From positions 1 through 31,643 of the forward strand of contig JAUYUF010000290.1 in assembly GCA_030694835.1 (NCBI GenBank): 31,643 bases of DNA. The letters are read 5' to 3'. Origin of the DNA: Flavobacteriaceae bacterium. GTDB taxonomy: Bacteria; Bacteroidota; Bacteroidia; Flavobacteriales; Flavobacteriaceae. The notes below the pieces were generated by a model, which searched no databases, had not been told where the DNA came from, and worked only from the letters and a program-made list of their open reading frames with translations. The position numbers and the translations under genes are program-made. This document shows positions 15,763-24,398 of this stretch, in pieces (the first letter of the stretch is position 1; every line of letters begins with the position of its first letter).

Positions 15763-17907
15763 TTATTTCGGCAGGAAGTTCTCCATCACCCACAGTTCGC
15801 TCTTTGACCCCTCATTTACGATGAACGCAAAGCGGCTATTGTCCGGGTGTAGCGCGAAGTACTCCATCTTTGGAATGTTGAGGTCCAGCTTCAGCGGCGT
15901 CCCGCCCTGCACCGGAACCCGCCAGATTTCACTGCTCGCGGTACCGAGTGCCCGGGCGATGATGTAATGGCCGTCCCTGGTCCACCTCAGCCCGTAATAC
16001 TTCGCCAAACCGCTAAATAGCTCCCGCGGCTCCCCTCCGTTGAGGGACACGGTCTTTACGGCGCCGTCCACCTGGAATACCACTTCCTGGCCGTCCGGCG
16101 AGAGGTCGTAGTTCATGCTCCCTGCCTTGACAACTTCCGACTCCTCACCGGTATCGAGGTTGCGTTTCGTGACGATGGGCCCCACCTTTATGAAGACCAG
16201 GGTCTTCCCATCCGGACAGAGCTTGGGGACGAAGCCTCCATCTTTCAACTTAGTGATCTCGCTTGTTTCAGTGTCAATTCGGAAGATTCCATTTTCTGTC
16301 TCCGTAATCCCGAGCGCGATGATGGAACGGCCGTCCGGCGCCCAGGAGATCTGGTTAACCCAACGAAGATGCGGCTGCGGCGACAGAAAACGCTCTTCCC
16401 CGGTTGCGGCGGACCGGATCGTGAGGATGTTTTTTTCGGGACCGACGCCGTCACCCAGATGTGAAATGAAGAGCAAGTTCCTGCCGTCGGGTGACCATGT
16501 TGGCTGTGACGGTGGTTCGGTATACCGCGTCGTGACCGGCGCGGGTGGCACGAGTACCTTACCGGTTTCAAGGTCGAGCGCACCGTTATAGAGGCGACCA
16601 AAACGGGTGTAAGTCTTGTAATAAAAGGAGCCGTCGGGTGCAAAGCCAAGAATCCCCAGACCATTAGAGTGACCCTCGCCGAAATCCTTTTTCAGCAATT
16701 CCGGTTCTCCTTGCTGCTTCCCACCGGTAATGTGGACGGTCCAGATGTCCCACGTCCCCGAGCGGTCGCTGAGAAAGACAAGGCTTCTCCCGTCCGGTGT
16801 CCATCCAAGCAGTCGATCCTCCGCGGGATGCCCGGCAACAACGACCTCATTCCGGCCATCGACGGTCATCAGGAAGACGTCGCCATGGGGTAGGCTGCCC
16901 TCACGCACGGAACTGAACGCGACAAATCGCCCATCGGGCGAGAAACTGGCCTTTAACCAGTTCGAAGTAATACTCCTCAGGACGCGCACCGAGCCGTCCG
17001 CTGTCGAGAACAGCGTCAGTTCACTCGCCTTGTTATAACTGTGAAGTGCAAGGATGGACCCTGCGTCAGGCGACCAGTCCAAGGGTATAACATCAGCCGC
17101 GCCTTTCTCACTGTAAAGGGTGCGAAGGCTCGAACCATCCAGGTTTCTAATCCGCAGTTGAGAGATGCCGTCCTTCGCATACCAGGCGTATGCGATTTGT
17201 TTCCCGTCGCGTGAGAACGCTTGGAAATAGCCGGACTCTCCAGTCTCGCTCCAGTGCCCCCTATTTGTGATTCGGCTCCTCTGTCCGCTGGCAACTTCGA
17301 ACTGGACCACGTCACCCGTGTCCCAGTCTATACCTCTGATGTACTTGCCATCCGCGGTCAAGACCTCATCGACGCCGGAGGCGTCTGTGAGAACCCGGCG
17401 TGTGACGAGTCCCCCGGTATCCCTAGCGCTAACGGAACCGCCCAATGCCACCAGTCTTGCTTTTGCCAATGCCACCACTTCGATTTGATCGGGATAAGTG
17501 TTGACCAGGCGTATGAAATATTCATTGGCTTTTTGTTTGCCCATTTTTTCGTTCACTAATCCTAAACGATACAGGGTTTTAGCACATAACTGACGATCAT
17601 TCGGATATTTTTTCAAAATGTTCAAGTAGAGTTCAACAGCCTTATCTAGGTTGCCGGATACTTCTTCCTCATAAATTGCGGCAGTAAGCGATACTGATGC
17701 TTTGTTGTCCTGGGCAGAAATTGAGCCCGTTAAAAGAACAAGGGCAACAATTAAAATCATATGTGTTTTAATCCGTGAATAACTTGTTTTGAAGTGGCCG
17801 GATTGAACTCGCATAAGTTTAGACTCATACGAATTTGTACTTTGTAACGATACTCGTTTCATATCATAAATTTTTTGATAAAAGTAGCCCCTCCTTAGGT
17901 TAAACAT
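15763..17907 (-). CDS. Secreted TPR - PD40 (TolB-like) beta-propeller protein
   Basis: Up to 714 aa. A hydrophobic segment ILIVALVLLTGSISAQ (residues 51-66 from 17907) is a signal peptide; in-frame ATGs at 17862 and 17814 would give more usual leader lengths and may be the true start. Residues about 76-155 are TPR-like (GNLDKAVELYLNILKKYPND, KTLYRLGLVNEKMGKQ). From about 165 to the end there are at least eleven PD40-type repeats (WSPDAG, FSPDGR, WTPDGR, FAPDGS, WSPDGR, WAPDGR, LSPDGQ, WTRDGH and others), predicting one or two beta-propellers. No peptidase or other catalytic domain follows, so a binding or sensing role is inferred. Base composition jumps from 35-43% to above 60% G+C near residue 150. 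It starts 12 nt after the regulator gene, so one operon is likely. Confidence 0.85.
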   Translation of the reverse strand: MFNLRRGYFYQKIYDMKRVSLQSTNSYESKLMRVQSGHFKTSYSRIKTHMILIVALVLLTGSISAQDNKASVSLTAAIYEEEVSGNLDKAVELYLNILKKYPNDRQLCAKTLYRLGLVNEKMGKQKANEYFIRLVNTYPDQIEVVALAKARLVALGGSVSARDTGGLVTRRVLTDASGVDEVLTADGKYIRGIDWDTGDVVQFEVASGQRSRITNRGHWSETGESGYFQAFSRDGKQIAYAWYAKDGISQLRIRNLDGSSLRTLYSEKGAADVIPLDWSPDAGSILALHSYNKASELTLFSTADGSVRVLRSITSNWLKASFSPDGRFVAFSSVREGSLPHGDVFLMTVDGRNEVVVAGHPAEDRLLGWTPDGRSLVFLSDRSGTWDIWTVHITGGKQQGEPELLKKDFGEGHSNGLGILGFAPDGSFYYKTYTRFGRLYNGALDLETGKVLVPPAPVTTRYTEPPSQPTWSPDGRNLLFISHLGDGVGPEKNILTIRSAATGEERFLSPQPHLRWVNQISWAPDGRSIIALGITETENGIFRIDTETSEITKLKDGGFVPKLCPDGKTLVFIKVGPIVTKRNLDTGEESEVVKAGSMNYDLSPDGQEVVFQVDGAVKTVSLNGGEPRELFSGLAKYYGLRWTRDGHYIIARALGTASSEIWRVPVQGGTPLKLDLNIPKMEYFALHPDNSRFAFIVNEGSKSELWVMENFLPK

Positions 17908-17919
17908 TTGAGGATATGG

Positions 17920-18636
17920 TTAAGTTTGGTTAAGATTAGGTGAAGATTCGTCCGAATTAAATTTATATCCAATCCCTCGAACTCCTGTAATCCAGCGTGA
18001 ATGCTCAGGATCGTCCTCAACTTTTTTCCTCAGGTTTGCAATATGAGTATCTACAGTCCTAGGAGTGACGTAAACCTCCTTACCCCAAACGCTGTCAAGA
18101 ATGTCATCTCGTTTTAGTACCTGTCCTGTACGCTGCATCAGTAATTTAATCAAAGCAAATTCGATAGTTGTAAGCTGTATGGTTTCGTTATTTTTTGTAA
18201 AAAGATATTTCGAGGAATTCAGCACAAATGGACCAAGTTGTATTAATGTAGCAGCGGATTGATGGTTTTTCATCTCCGACCTGCGCAGTAAAGCCTTTAC
18301 TCGTGCACGGAGTTCGAACGGACTAAAGGGCTTGGTTATATAATCGTCTGCACCGAGTTCTAAACCGAGTACTTTATCGAATTGTTGGCCTTTTGCTGTC
18401 AGCATAATGATTGGTGTTCCTATATCACGCCGCCTTAATTCTTTGCAAATCTCTAGTCCATTCATCCCTGGTAGCATCAGGTCGAGCAGGATGATATCGA
18501 GATCTAGATTCATTGCCTTTTCAAGCCCTTCCGTTCCTGTGGAAGCAGATTCGACAAGATAGCCTTCAAATTTAAAATCATCCTCCAGTGGCATCCGTAT
18601 TGCTGTATCATCTTCAATAATCAAAATCTTTTTCAT
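17920..18636 (-). CDS. OmpR/PhoB-family response regulator
   Basis: A 238-aa two-domain regulator. The receiver domain (1-115) has acidic pair EDD (8-10), phospho-acceptor Asp52 in DLMLPGMNG, Thr80 in MLTAKG and Lys102 in ITKPF. The winged-helix effector domain (about 130-228) shows TTIEFALIKLLMQRTGQVLKR, VDTHIANLRKKVEDDP and GVRGIGYKF, all standard for OmpR/PhoB-type DNA-binding domains. It is presumably phosphorylated by the kinase encoded 11 nt upstream and then controls transcription. Direct repeats before the kinase gene are candidate binding sites. All key residues are present. G+C is about 45%, above the host genes. Confidence 0.95.
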   Translation of the reverse strand: MKKILIIEDDTAIRMPLEDDFKFEGYLVESASTGTEGLEKAMNLDLDIILLDLMLPGMNGLEICKELRRRDIGTPIIMLTAKGQQFDKVLGLELGADDYITKPFSPFELRARVKALLRRSEMKNHQSAATLIQLGPFVLNSSKYLFTKNNETIQLTTIEFALIKLLMQRTGQVLKRDDILDSVWGKEVYVTPRTVDTHIANLRKKVEDDPEHSRWITGVRGIGYKFNSDESSPNLNQT

Positions 18637-18647
18637 GTATATATAAT

Positions 18648-20681
18648 TTATTTATTAATGGGGAGATGTACACAGAAAGTGCTCCCTTCGCCAATTTTGC
18701 TTTCCAGCGTCAGACTCCCCTTATGGGCTTCCATAATGTTTTTAACGATTGTTAAACCAATTCCACTTCCTTTGATACCCATTCTCTGTGGTTCGTCGCC
18801 GCGATAAAAGCGGTCGAATATTTTTTCCTGATCTTTAGTGGAAATACCAATTCCGTAATCCTTTACACAAATCAGCAATTCATTCTCTTCTAAAAATAGG
18901 CTGATGTCAATTTTTCTGGATGTTCCAGAGAATTTTATGGCATTTTCGACAAGGTTATAAAAAACCTGAAGCAGAGCATTTTTATCAGCTGTGATGAGCG
19001 GTATCTGATCGGGGCAATTATAACTAATGTTAAACTTTGTTTCTTGGAGCCTTTCGCCAATTGATTCAACAAACTTAGCAAGGAGATCATCTATATCCAA
19101 ATCGATAAAATTATATTTTTTGCGATTATCCTCCATCCTTGAAAAATCCAGGATATTATCTATTAAATGACTCAGACGTTCGCTTTCCTGCATCATTACT
19201 GAGTAATAGATAGACTTTCGTTCTTCTGTTGGAACCCTTTTGTGATGCAGCATTTCAGTCATCATGCGGATAGAAGTGAGCGGGCTTTTTAATTCATGCG
19301 ATACATTTGAAATAAATTCCGATTTCATTTTATTCAACCTGAGTTCCTCGTTAAGGGTATAGAGAGTGAAAACAAAACCAAGGACCATAAGGAGTGCAAT
19401 CAAAATAAAAATAACGAGATAAATTCCGCTTCCTGCTATCAATAAGGTGGCGATGAAACCAGGTTTATTCTCACTCAATAGTAGCTTCCATTGCGGAAGA
19501 TTTTCGGGAAAAGTAAAAGAAAGGTAATTCGTTTCTTCATTTATTACTTTAGAAAAAATAAGCCTACCCTCATTATCTTCAATCTTAACGTTAATAGAAG
19601 CATTGGGATCAAGTTTCCTGATTAGTTTTTCGGATATGGATTTTAGATAGACCGGAAAATCAAATACCATGTTCGTTTGATTTCCATTGTTTTTGGTCCT
19701 CGATAAATAGATGGCCACAAGATTAGTTGAATTAAATGGGATGATGGACATTCCATTTTTACCAACTTTGGTTTGAATTTTACCGTTGGAGTTGATCATA
19801 TTAGGCTCACCGAGTATTCGGATTAGGTAATCAGTGCGGGCTCTTTGAGTATCGAGTTCAGTGAACAAAGAATCAATGACAGAATCTGTTTTCGGAATTA
19901 TCACTTTAAATGATTCGTAAAACAAGTCAAATTGATTTTTGTTGTATTCAGAAGATGGGTGAAGTAACAGATCCAGACATTGTCGGGAATGTTTCCTCAG
20001 TTCATCCGTTTCCCCAATGGTTTGGTTGATTTTCAAAATTTCCAGGCCGGCGATTAATCCAAGCGGTATCTGCCCATTCAAAAGGCTTCCGGAGTATTCT
20101 TTCCGTATATATTCATATAATTCTTTAGCCCGATCAGGCTGGTTCATCTTGTTATACAAACGAGCTGATGCAATCAATGCCTGGATTTTTTCGGTGGGAT
20201 TAGTCGATTTGAGGATGATATTTTGATAAAACCTTATTGCTTCTGAAAACCTACTTTCAATAAACTCCAGCCGAACACCATCCTTTAAGTTATTGGCAGG
20301 ATCTAATTGTGCAGGTTGATTGGTGCGCAATTCGTCCGGAAGATAAAGCATTCGATGGCTTATCAGTCTTTTTGAACCCTTATTGTCTTTTACAAAAAAG
20401 GCAAGCAGTGAAGGATCATCTTTTGTGGACAAAGAAAACGTTGAGTCACCAGTCAGTTCGTTCATTAACTGTACAAAGCTTGAATCAATTGCAGTGAAAA
20501 AAGACTGACTGTCCAATTCTAGTTTCCTCCGGCTCTCCTTCTCACGCAGTGCCTGGTCGTTACGGATACCCCGGAGCGCCATATAGCCCAGAATAATTCC
20601 TGGCAGAACTACTGCCAGTGTATAATACAGTATTATTTTTTGTCTGCGTGATCCTGGATTAATGGGTTTCATGGATACCAC
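18648..20681 (-). CDS. Membrane sensor histidine kinase with extracytoplasmic TPR-like domain
   Basis: A 677-aa kinase. Helix 1 is at about 15-35, directly followed by GYMALRGIRNDQALREKE. The extracytoplasmic part (about 40-405) includes a TPR-like stretch at about 145-225 (SEAIRFYQNIILKSTNPTEK, ARLYNKMNQPDRAKELYEYI). Helix 2 is at about 410-440. The cytoplasmic kinase has H462 in NVSHELKSPLTS, N-box FYNLVENAIKF (N580), DYGIGIS (608-614), FDRFYRG, and GSGIGLTIVKNI. No HAMP or PAS domain is evident between helix 2 and HisKA. It leads the operon with the regulator and the secreted TPR/PD40 protein, so it may sense that protein or its ligand (inference). Alternative start ATG at 20672. Confidence 0.93.
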   Translation of the reverse strand: MVSMKPINPGSRRQKIILYYTLAVVLPGIILGYMALRGIRNDQALREKESRRKLELDSQSFFTAIDSSFVQLMNELTGDSTFSLSTKDDPSLLAFFVKDNKGSKRLISHRMLYLPDELRTNQPAQLDPANNLKDGVRLEFIESRFSEAIRFYQNIILKSTNPTEKIQALIASARLYNKMNQPDRAKELYEYIRKEYSGSLLNGQIPLGLIAGLEILKINQTIGETDELRKHSRQCLDLLLHPSSEYNKNQFDLFYESFKVIIPKTDSVIDSLFTELDTQRARTDYLIRILGEPNMINSNGKIQTKVGKNGMSIIPFNSTNLVAIYLSRTKNNGNQTNMVFDFPVYLKSISEKLIRKLDPNASINVKIEDNEGRLIFSKVINEETNYLSFTFPENLPQWKLLLSENKPGFIATLLIAGSGIYLVIFILIALLMVLGFVFTLYTLNEELRLNKMKSEFISNVSHELKSPLTSIRMMTEMLHHKRVPTEERKSIYYSVMMQESERLSHLIDNILDFSRMEDNRKKYNFIDLDIDDLLAKFVESIGERLQETKFNISYNCPDQIPLITADKNALLQVFYNLVENAIKFSGTSRKIDISLFLEENELLICVKDYGIGISTKDQEKIFDRFYRGDEPQRMGIKGSGIGLTIVKNIMEAHKGSLTLESKIGEGSTFCVHLPINK

Positions 20682-20723
20682 CTAGCTGTAAATAAGTAAA
20701 TATATAAAATATCAGGCAGTTAG

Positions 20724-20806
20724 ATGTTAAGAATTGGATAAATTCGGTCAAGAATTGAACAAGGTTATTGAAGAGACTGATGATGATCCGTGAATTGAAC
20801 CTTGTT
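20724..20806 (-). promoter_or_regulatory. Candidate promoter / regulator-binding repeats of the kinase operon
   Basis: On the minus strand CAATTCTTGAC (20757-20747) and CAATTCTTAAC (20736-20726) are direct repeats, 10 of 11 identical, 21 bp apart. A third CAATTC lies at 20797-20792, and GTTCAATTC occurs at both 20800-20792 and 20760-20752. A 9-bp inverted repeat AACAAGGTT (20758-20766) / AACCTTGTT (20798-20806) overlaps. TTGACC with TAACAT 16 nt downstream resembles a weak sigma70-type promoter. Two-turn spacing is typical of OmpR-family sites; autoregulation is inferred. Confidence 0.45.
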
Positions 20807-20895
20807 TATTATCCTTAAAAATCAATAAATTATATTTTATCTGTATCATTAAAGCTTTGGGATGTACCACGCTCTAAAACACAGAATTAATCATT

Positions 20896-20914
20896 AGTTA
20901 ATTTTGCTGATACA
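20896..20914. repeat. Right copy of island-flanking direct repeat
   Basis: AGTTAATT-TTG-CTGATACA overlaps the stop and last codons of the M1 aminopeptidase gene. It matches the left copy at 15419-15437 at 16 of 19 positions in the same orientation. Confidence 0.5.
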
Positions 20915-22715
20915 CATTGTTGTTTCTGTTGATGTCTGCCATCAGCAAAGATTCATCAATTTCAATACTTTTAATCTTTTTTAATGTTTTAAAGGTATAG
21001 GTTGGATGCGCCCAAGTCCAATCGGGTAAAAGCGTTGCGGTTGTTGGTTTTTCACCTCTCATCGATGATAATGGAATATAAAAATATTCGACGGATTGGT
21101 CATCATACACCACTTTTAAATCTATTGGCATTGGCATTTTACCAATTCTTTCTAAACTAATTTCATTGTTATTTACCTCAACAACTGCGTAATCAATAGT
21201 ATTAGTTGTTTGTATCCATTCTTGTAAATACCAGTCTAACTGAATTCCTGAAACTTTTTCGGCAATACGTTTAAAATCATTTGGATTTGGATGTTGAAAT
21301 TTCCATTCATCATAATAAACTTGTAAGGTTTTCATTAGATTATCCTCTCCGATTACATATCCTAATTGTGAAAGAAAAATAAGTCCTTTATAATAACTTG
21401 CAATAGTAAAAGCGCGATTGATATTAAAATGGTCTGCATGCGTAGAAAGCGGTTCTTCTTTTCCTATATCTACAAGTTTGAAATAAGTATCATATTCATT
21501 TTCAAAAAGAAAATGATCAATTGGTTTGTAAATATTATGAGATGTTAACACCTCTATAAATGAAGTAAACCCTTCATCCATCCAAGAGTATTTTAACTCA
21601 TTATTTGCTAATACAAATTGAAACCATGAATGTGCCATTTCATGTATTGTAACACCAATCAATCCGTCTAAAGAACCTCCTCCACTGATTAAAGTACACA
21701 TGCCATATTCCATTCCACCATCACCTCCTTGGATTACTGAATATTGTTGGTAAGGATACTCTCCAACTGTTTTATTCAGATATTCCATTGTTTTAACTGC
21801 ATATGGCTGCATCAATTTCCAATTTTCTTTTATATCGGATTTGTTTTTATAAAGGAAGTGCATTGTTGTTCCATTGTTAGTTTTAAGAATATCATGGAGA
21901 TAATCTGTGTCGGCTGCCCAAGTGAAATCGTGTACATTTGGTGCTTTAAAATGCCACTTAAGTGTATTTCCTTTTGGCGATAAAAGTGGTTTAGTTTTAT
22001 CTTCATAGCCATGACCAATTTCTTGCGGATTTTGCAAATATCCCGTTCCGCCTAAAGTGTATTTTTTATCGATATTAATTGTTACATCAAAATCGCCCCA
22101 AACACCATAGAATTCGCGTGCAATGTATGGATCAGTATGCCAGCCTTCTTCATCATATTCCGCCATTTTTGGATACCATTGCGCCATTGAAAGTGCAATC
22201 CCTTCTCTATTATTTCTTCCTGAGCGACGAATTTGAACAGGAACTTGTGCTTCAAATTCCATATCAAAAACAGTTTCTGTACTAGGATTTATAAGTGTAT
22301 TTAAAGTTACTTCTAAAATAGTTCCTTGAACCTTATAATGAACATCAACTCCATTTTGTTTCAATGATTTGATGTTAGTATATCCAATTTCATCAGGTTT
22401 TAAATTAAAAATGCGATCGCGTACTCTTCGGTCAGGATCTTCAATAGTTCTTGATCTAATGTCCATTTCTGAATTGGGCTGAAAAGCATTGTTATAAAGA
22501 TGAAAATATACTTTATTTAATACATCAGGAGAATTATTGGTATAAACCAACTTCGTTTTCCCTGTGTATTGATATGTTTTAACATTCATATCAATCTCCA
22601 TTTTATAATCAACTTTTTGTTGCCAATACGATGGACGATTTTTATTAACAGTTTGGCTATAACCAGAAAATAAGATAAAACTTAGCAGTAAAAAAGGGAG
22701 CAATTTTGATTTCAT
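20898..22715 (-). CDS. Secreted M1-family zinc aminopeptidase
   Basis: A 605-aa metallopeptidase removing N-terminal residues from peptides. Signal peptide LLPFLLLSFILFSGYSQ (about 5-21). Gluzincin motif HEMAH at 358-362 (H358, E359, H362) with the third zinc ligand Glu381 in WMDEGFTSF. The upstream GGMEYG (333-338) is the counterpart of the family GAMEN substrate loop. Two Gly/Ser-rich turns (SGGGSLDG) precede the zinc site. The C-terminus shows no type IX sorting domain, so periplasmic or outer-membrane location is likelier. It is 9 nt downstream of the subtilase gene. Its stop codon lies in the right island repeat, but the coding sequence looks intact. Confidence 0.93.
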   Translation of the reverse strand: MKSKLLPFLLLSFILFSGYSQTVNKNRPSYWQQKVDYKMEIDMNVKTYQYTGKTKLVYTNNSPDVLNKVYFHLYNNAFQPNSEMDIRSRTIEDPDRRVRDRIFNLKPDEIGYTNIKSLKQNGVDVHYKVQGTILEVTLNTLINPSTETVFDMEFEAQVPVQIRRSGRNNREGIALSMAQWYPKMAEYDEEGWHTDPYIAREFYGVWGDFDVTINIDKKYTLGGTGYLQNPQEIGHGYEDKTKPLLSPKGNTLKWHFKAPNVHDFTWAADTDYLHDILKTNNGTTMHFLYKNKSDIKENWKLMQPYAVKTMEYLNKTVGEYPYQQYSVIQGGDGGMEYGMCTLISGGGSLDGLIGVTIHEMAHSWFQFVLANNELKYSWMDEGFTSFIEVLTSHNIYKPIDHFLFENEYDTYFKLVDIGKEEPLSTHADHFNINRAFTIASYYKGLIFLSQLGYVIGEDNLMKTLQVYYDEWKFQHPNPNDFKRIAEKVSGIQLDWYLQEWIQTTNTIDYAVVEVNNNEISLERIGKMPMPIDLKVVYDDQSVEYFYIPLSSMRGEKPTTATLLPDWTWAHPTYTFKTLKKIKSIEIDESLLMADINRNNNVYQQN

Positions 22716-22724
22716 TTAAATAGA

Positions 22725-24386
22725 TTATTTTGATTGTTGTTGAGCCATTAATAAGGCATTGTACGCATTTAAAACTCTTCCTGATACAGATAAATTTGCA
22801 AAAGGAACCTTTTCTGATTTAGTGCCTGGAAGTGTAACTTCAAAAGGAACTTCAATTCCAGAATTCATTAAAATTTGTTTTACTTCTTTGGCGCTTAATT
22901 TTGGGTAATAAGAACGAATTAAAGAAGCAACTCCAGCTACTTCTGGCGAAGCCATCGAAGTTCCTTGTATTGATTCGTATTTATTATTTGGAAAGGTTGA
23001 GTATATTTCTAAACCTGGAGCAAATAAATCAACATTCTTTTTTCCATAATTTGAAAAACTTGCCACCAAATTTTCATTAAACTGATGTGTCATAGCTCCA
23101 ATGGTAATTACATTGTCAACAAATTCATTTATTTTGTCGTCAGAATCATTAGGAAAATTATCTTCTTTATCTATATTTTTGGAATCATTTCCAGCAGCGT
23201 GAACTAGTAAAACATCTTTGCTTGCTGCATACTTTATAGCATCATAAACCCATTCTTTTTGTGGTGAATACGATTTTCCAAAACTCATATTGATAACTTT
23301 CGCCCCATTATCTGCAGCATATCTAATAGCTAAAGCTATATCTTTATCGTATTCATCGCCATCAGGAACGGCTCTGATTGACATAATTTTAACATTATTA
23401 GTTACTCCATTCATTCCTATTCCGTTATTACGAACAGCTGCAGATATACCCGTTACGTGTGTTCCGTGTATTTCTTCCTCGTCTATAAATAATACATTTG
23501 GATTTCCATAGTTTCGGTCGTTTATATCATCTGGATTATCACCTACTATAGATCTTCCATCAAATTGAATATCATAATTAGGTGAAGTATATTGTTTGTT
23601 GAAATGCGCAATTCCTTCATCTAAATAACTTAAAGCTTCTGCAACAGACCCATCTCCATCAATAATTCTCATTAAATTGAACAATTGAGGTTGTAAATTT
23701 TCATGAACTGTTGCTAAAGAATCTAGTTCTGGAATTGTATAGTTTTCTTTTTTCAACAAATCAACTACATTTTGATGAGCTTCTTGAAGCGAAGATTTAT
23801 ACGTTTCATATCGTGTTTTGTTTTCAAATGCCTTTGTTTTTCGATCTTTAATTTCATTTGATAATTTAACGAATAATTCAAACTCTTTTTGGTCTTTTGC
23901 ATCAATTTGAGTTGGTAATTTTCCGTCATATTTTGGCATTAATTTTTTAACCATTCGAGTCATTTCTAACTGTTCGGCATAGGCGCTTCCTTTTTTACTT
24001 CCTAAAAAATTCCATCCATTAATATCATCAACATAACCATTTTTATCATCATCAATATTGTTATTAGGAATTTCTTTTGTGTTTACCCATACCAATTCTT
24101 TTAAATCTTCATGGTTGATATCAATTCCTGAATCTATAATTGCAATAATAACTTTCTCACCTTTTTTATCTGCTAAAAAATCATAGGCTTTTTGAAGGCT
24201 CATTCCTGGGACTGAATCTTTGATAATATCCATATGAGGCCAAGATTGAATTTCAGCTTCAGTCATATTGCCTTTTTTGGCTACAATTCCATTTGATTTG
24301 ATAAAGGATTGATTAGTTTGTGAAAATCCATTGCTAATTAGAAGTAAGGATGCAATTATGATTGCAAAAAAATTTAAATTTTTCAT
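22725..24386 (-). CDS. Secreted subtilisin-like (S8) serine protease
   Basis: A 553-aa subtilase. Signal peptide NLNFFAIIIASLLLISNGFSQ (to about residue 23). Catalytic Asp85 in IAIIDSGID, His310 in EIHGTHVTG, oxyanion Asn400 in VHAAGND and Ser477 in GTSMASPEVAG. The Asp-His distance is about 225 residues, against roughly 30-60 in classical subtilisins, because of an inserted charged, probably helical region (about 134-260, many Lys/Glu). An Asp-rich calcium-site-like NNIDDDKNGYVDD follows Asp85. It sits in a likely operon with the MBL hydrolase (12-nt gap) and the M1 aminopeptidase, consistent with extracytoplasmic protein breakdown. No C-terminal sorting domain is seen. Confidence 0.93.
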   Translation of the reverse strand: MKNLNFFAIIIASLLLISNGFSQTNQSFIKSNGIVAKKGNMTEAEIQSWPHMDIIKDSVPGMSLQKAYDFLADKKGEKVIIAIIDSGIDINHEDLKELVWVNTKEIPNNNIDDDKNGYVDDINGWNFLGSKKGSAYAEQLEMTRMVKKLMPKYDGKLPTQIDAKDQKEFELFVKLSNEIKDRKTKAFENKTRYETYKSSLQEAHQNVVDLLKKENYTIPELDSLATVHENLQPQLFNLMRIIDGDGSVAEALSYLDEGIAHFNKQYTSPNYDIQFDGRSIVGDNPDDINDRNYGNPNVLFIDEEEIHGTHVTGISAAVRNNGIGMNGVTNNVKIMSIRAVPDGDEYDKDIALAIRYAADNGAKVINMSFGKSYSPQKEWVYDAIKYAASKDVLLVHAAGNDSKNIDKEDNFPNDSDDKINEFVDNVITIGAMTHQFNENLVASFSNYGKKNVDLFAPGLEIYSTFPNNKYESIQGTSMASPEVAGVASLIRSYYPKLSAKEVKQILMNSGIEVPFEVTLPGTKSEKVPFANLSVSGRVLNAYNALLMAQQQSK

Positions 24387-24398
24387 TTTGATACTATA

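Larger units (their letters stand above)
15438..20895. other. Compositionally foreign island with two-component / PD40 module
   Basis: Host genes here run near 32% G+C (26161-26220: 19 of 60). This block is higher, for example 28 of 60 at 18481-18540 in the regulator gene and 39 of 60 at 16501-16560 in the propeller gene. It sits between the 3' ends of two convergent host-like genes and interrupts no gene. Contents, all on the minus strand: histidine kinase, response regulator, TPR/PD40 protein, terminator, and a truncated kinase. Imperfect direct repeats mark both edges. No recombinase, tRNA target or plasmid gene is visible, so the route of entry is unknown. Exact edges are uncertain by tens of bases, especially on the right (about 20810-20895). 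Confidence 0.7.

Noticed and set aside
16115..17559. Long open frames on the plus strand and in other minus frames across the propeller gene
   Set aside because: They arise because high-G+C DNA lacks stop codons. They show no family motifs, whereas the minus-strand frame has a signal peptide, TPR-like and PD40 repeats.
15763..17907. Prolyl oligopeptidase or DPP IV-like peptidase, or true TolB
   Set aside because: There is no alpha/beta-hydrolase domain or catalytic serine motif after the propeller, and no tol-pal genes or TolB N-terminal domain beside it.
15438..20895. Classical transposon or insertion sequence
   Set aside because: No transposase, no terminal inverted repeats found at the edges and no short exact target duplication; only imperfect direct repeats.
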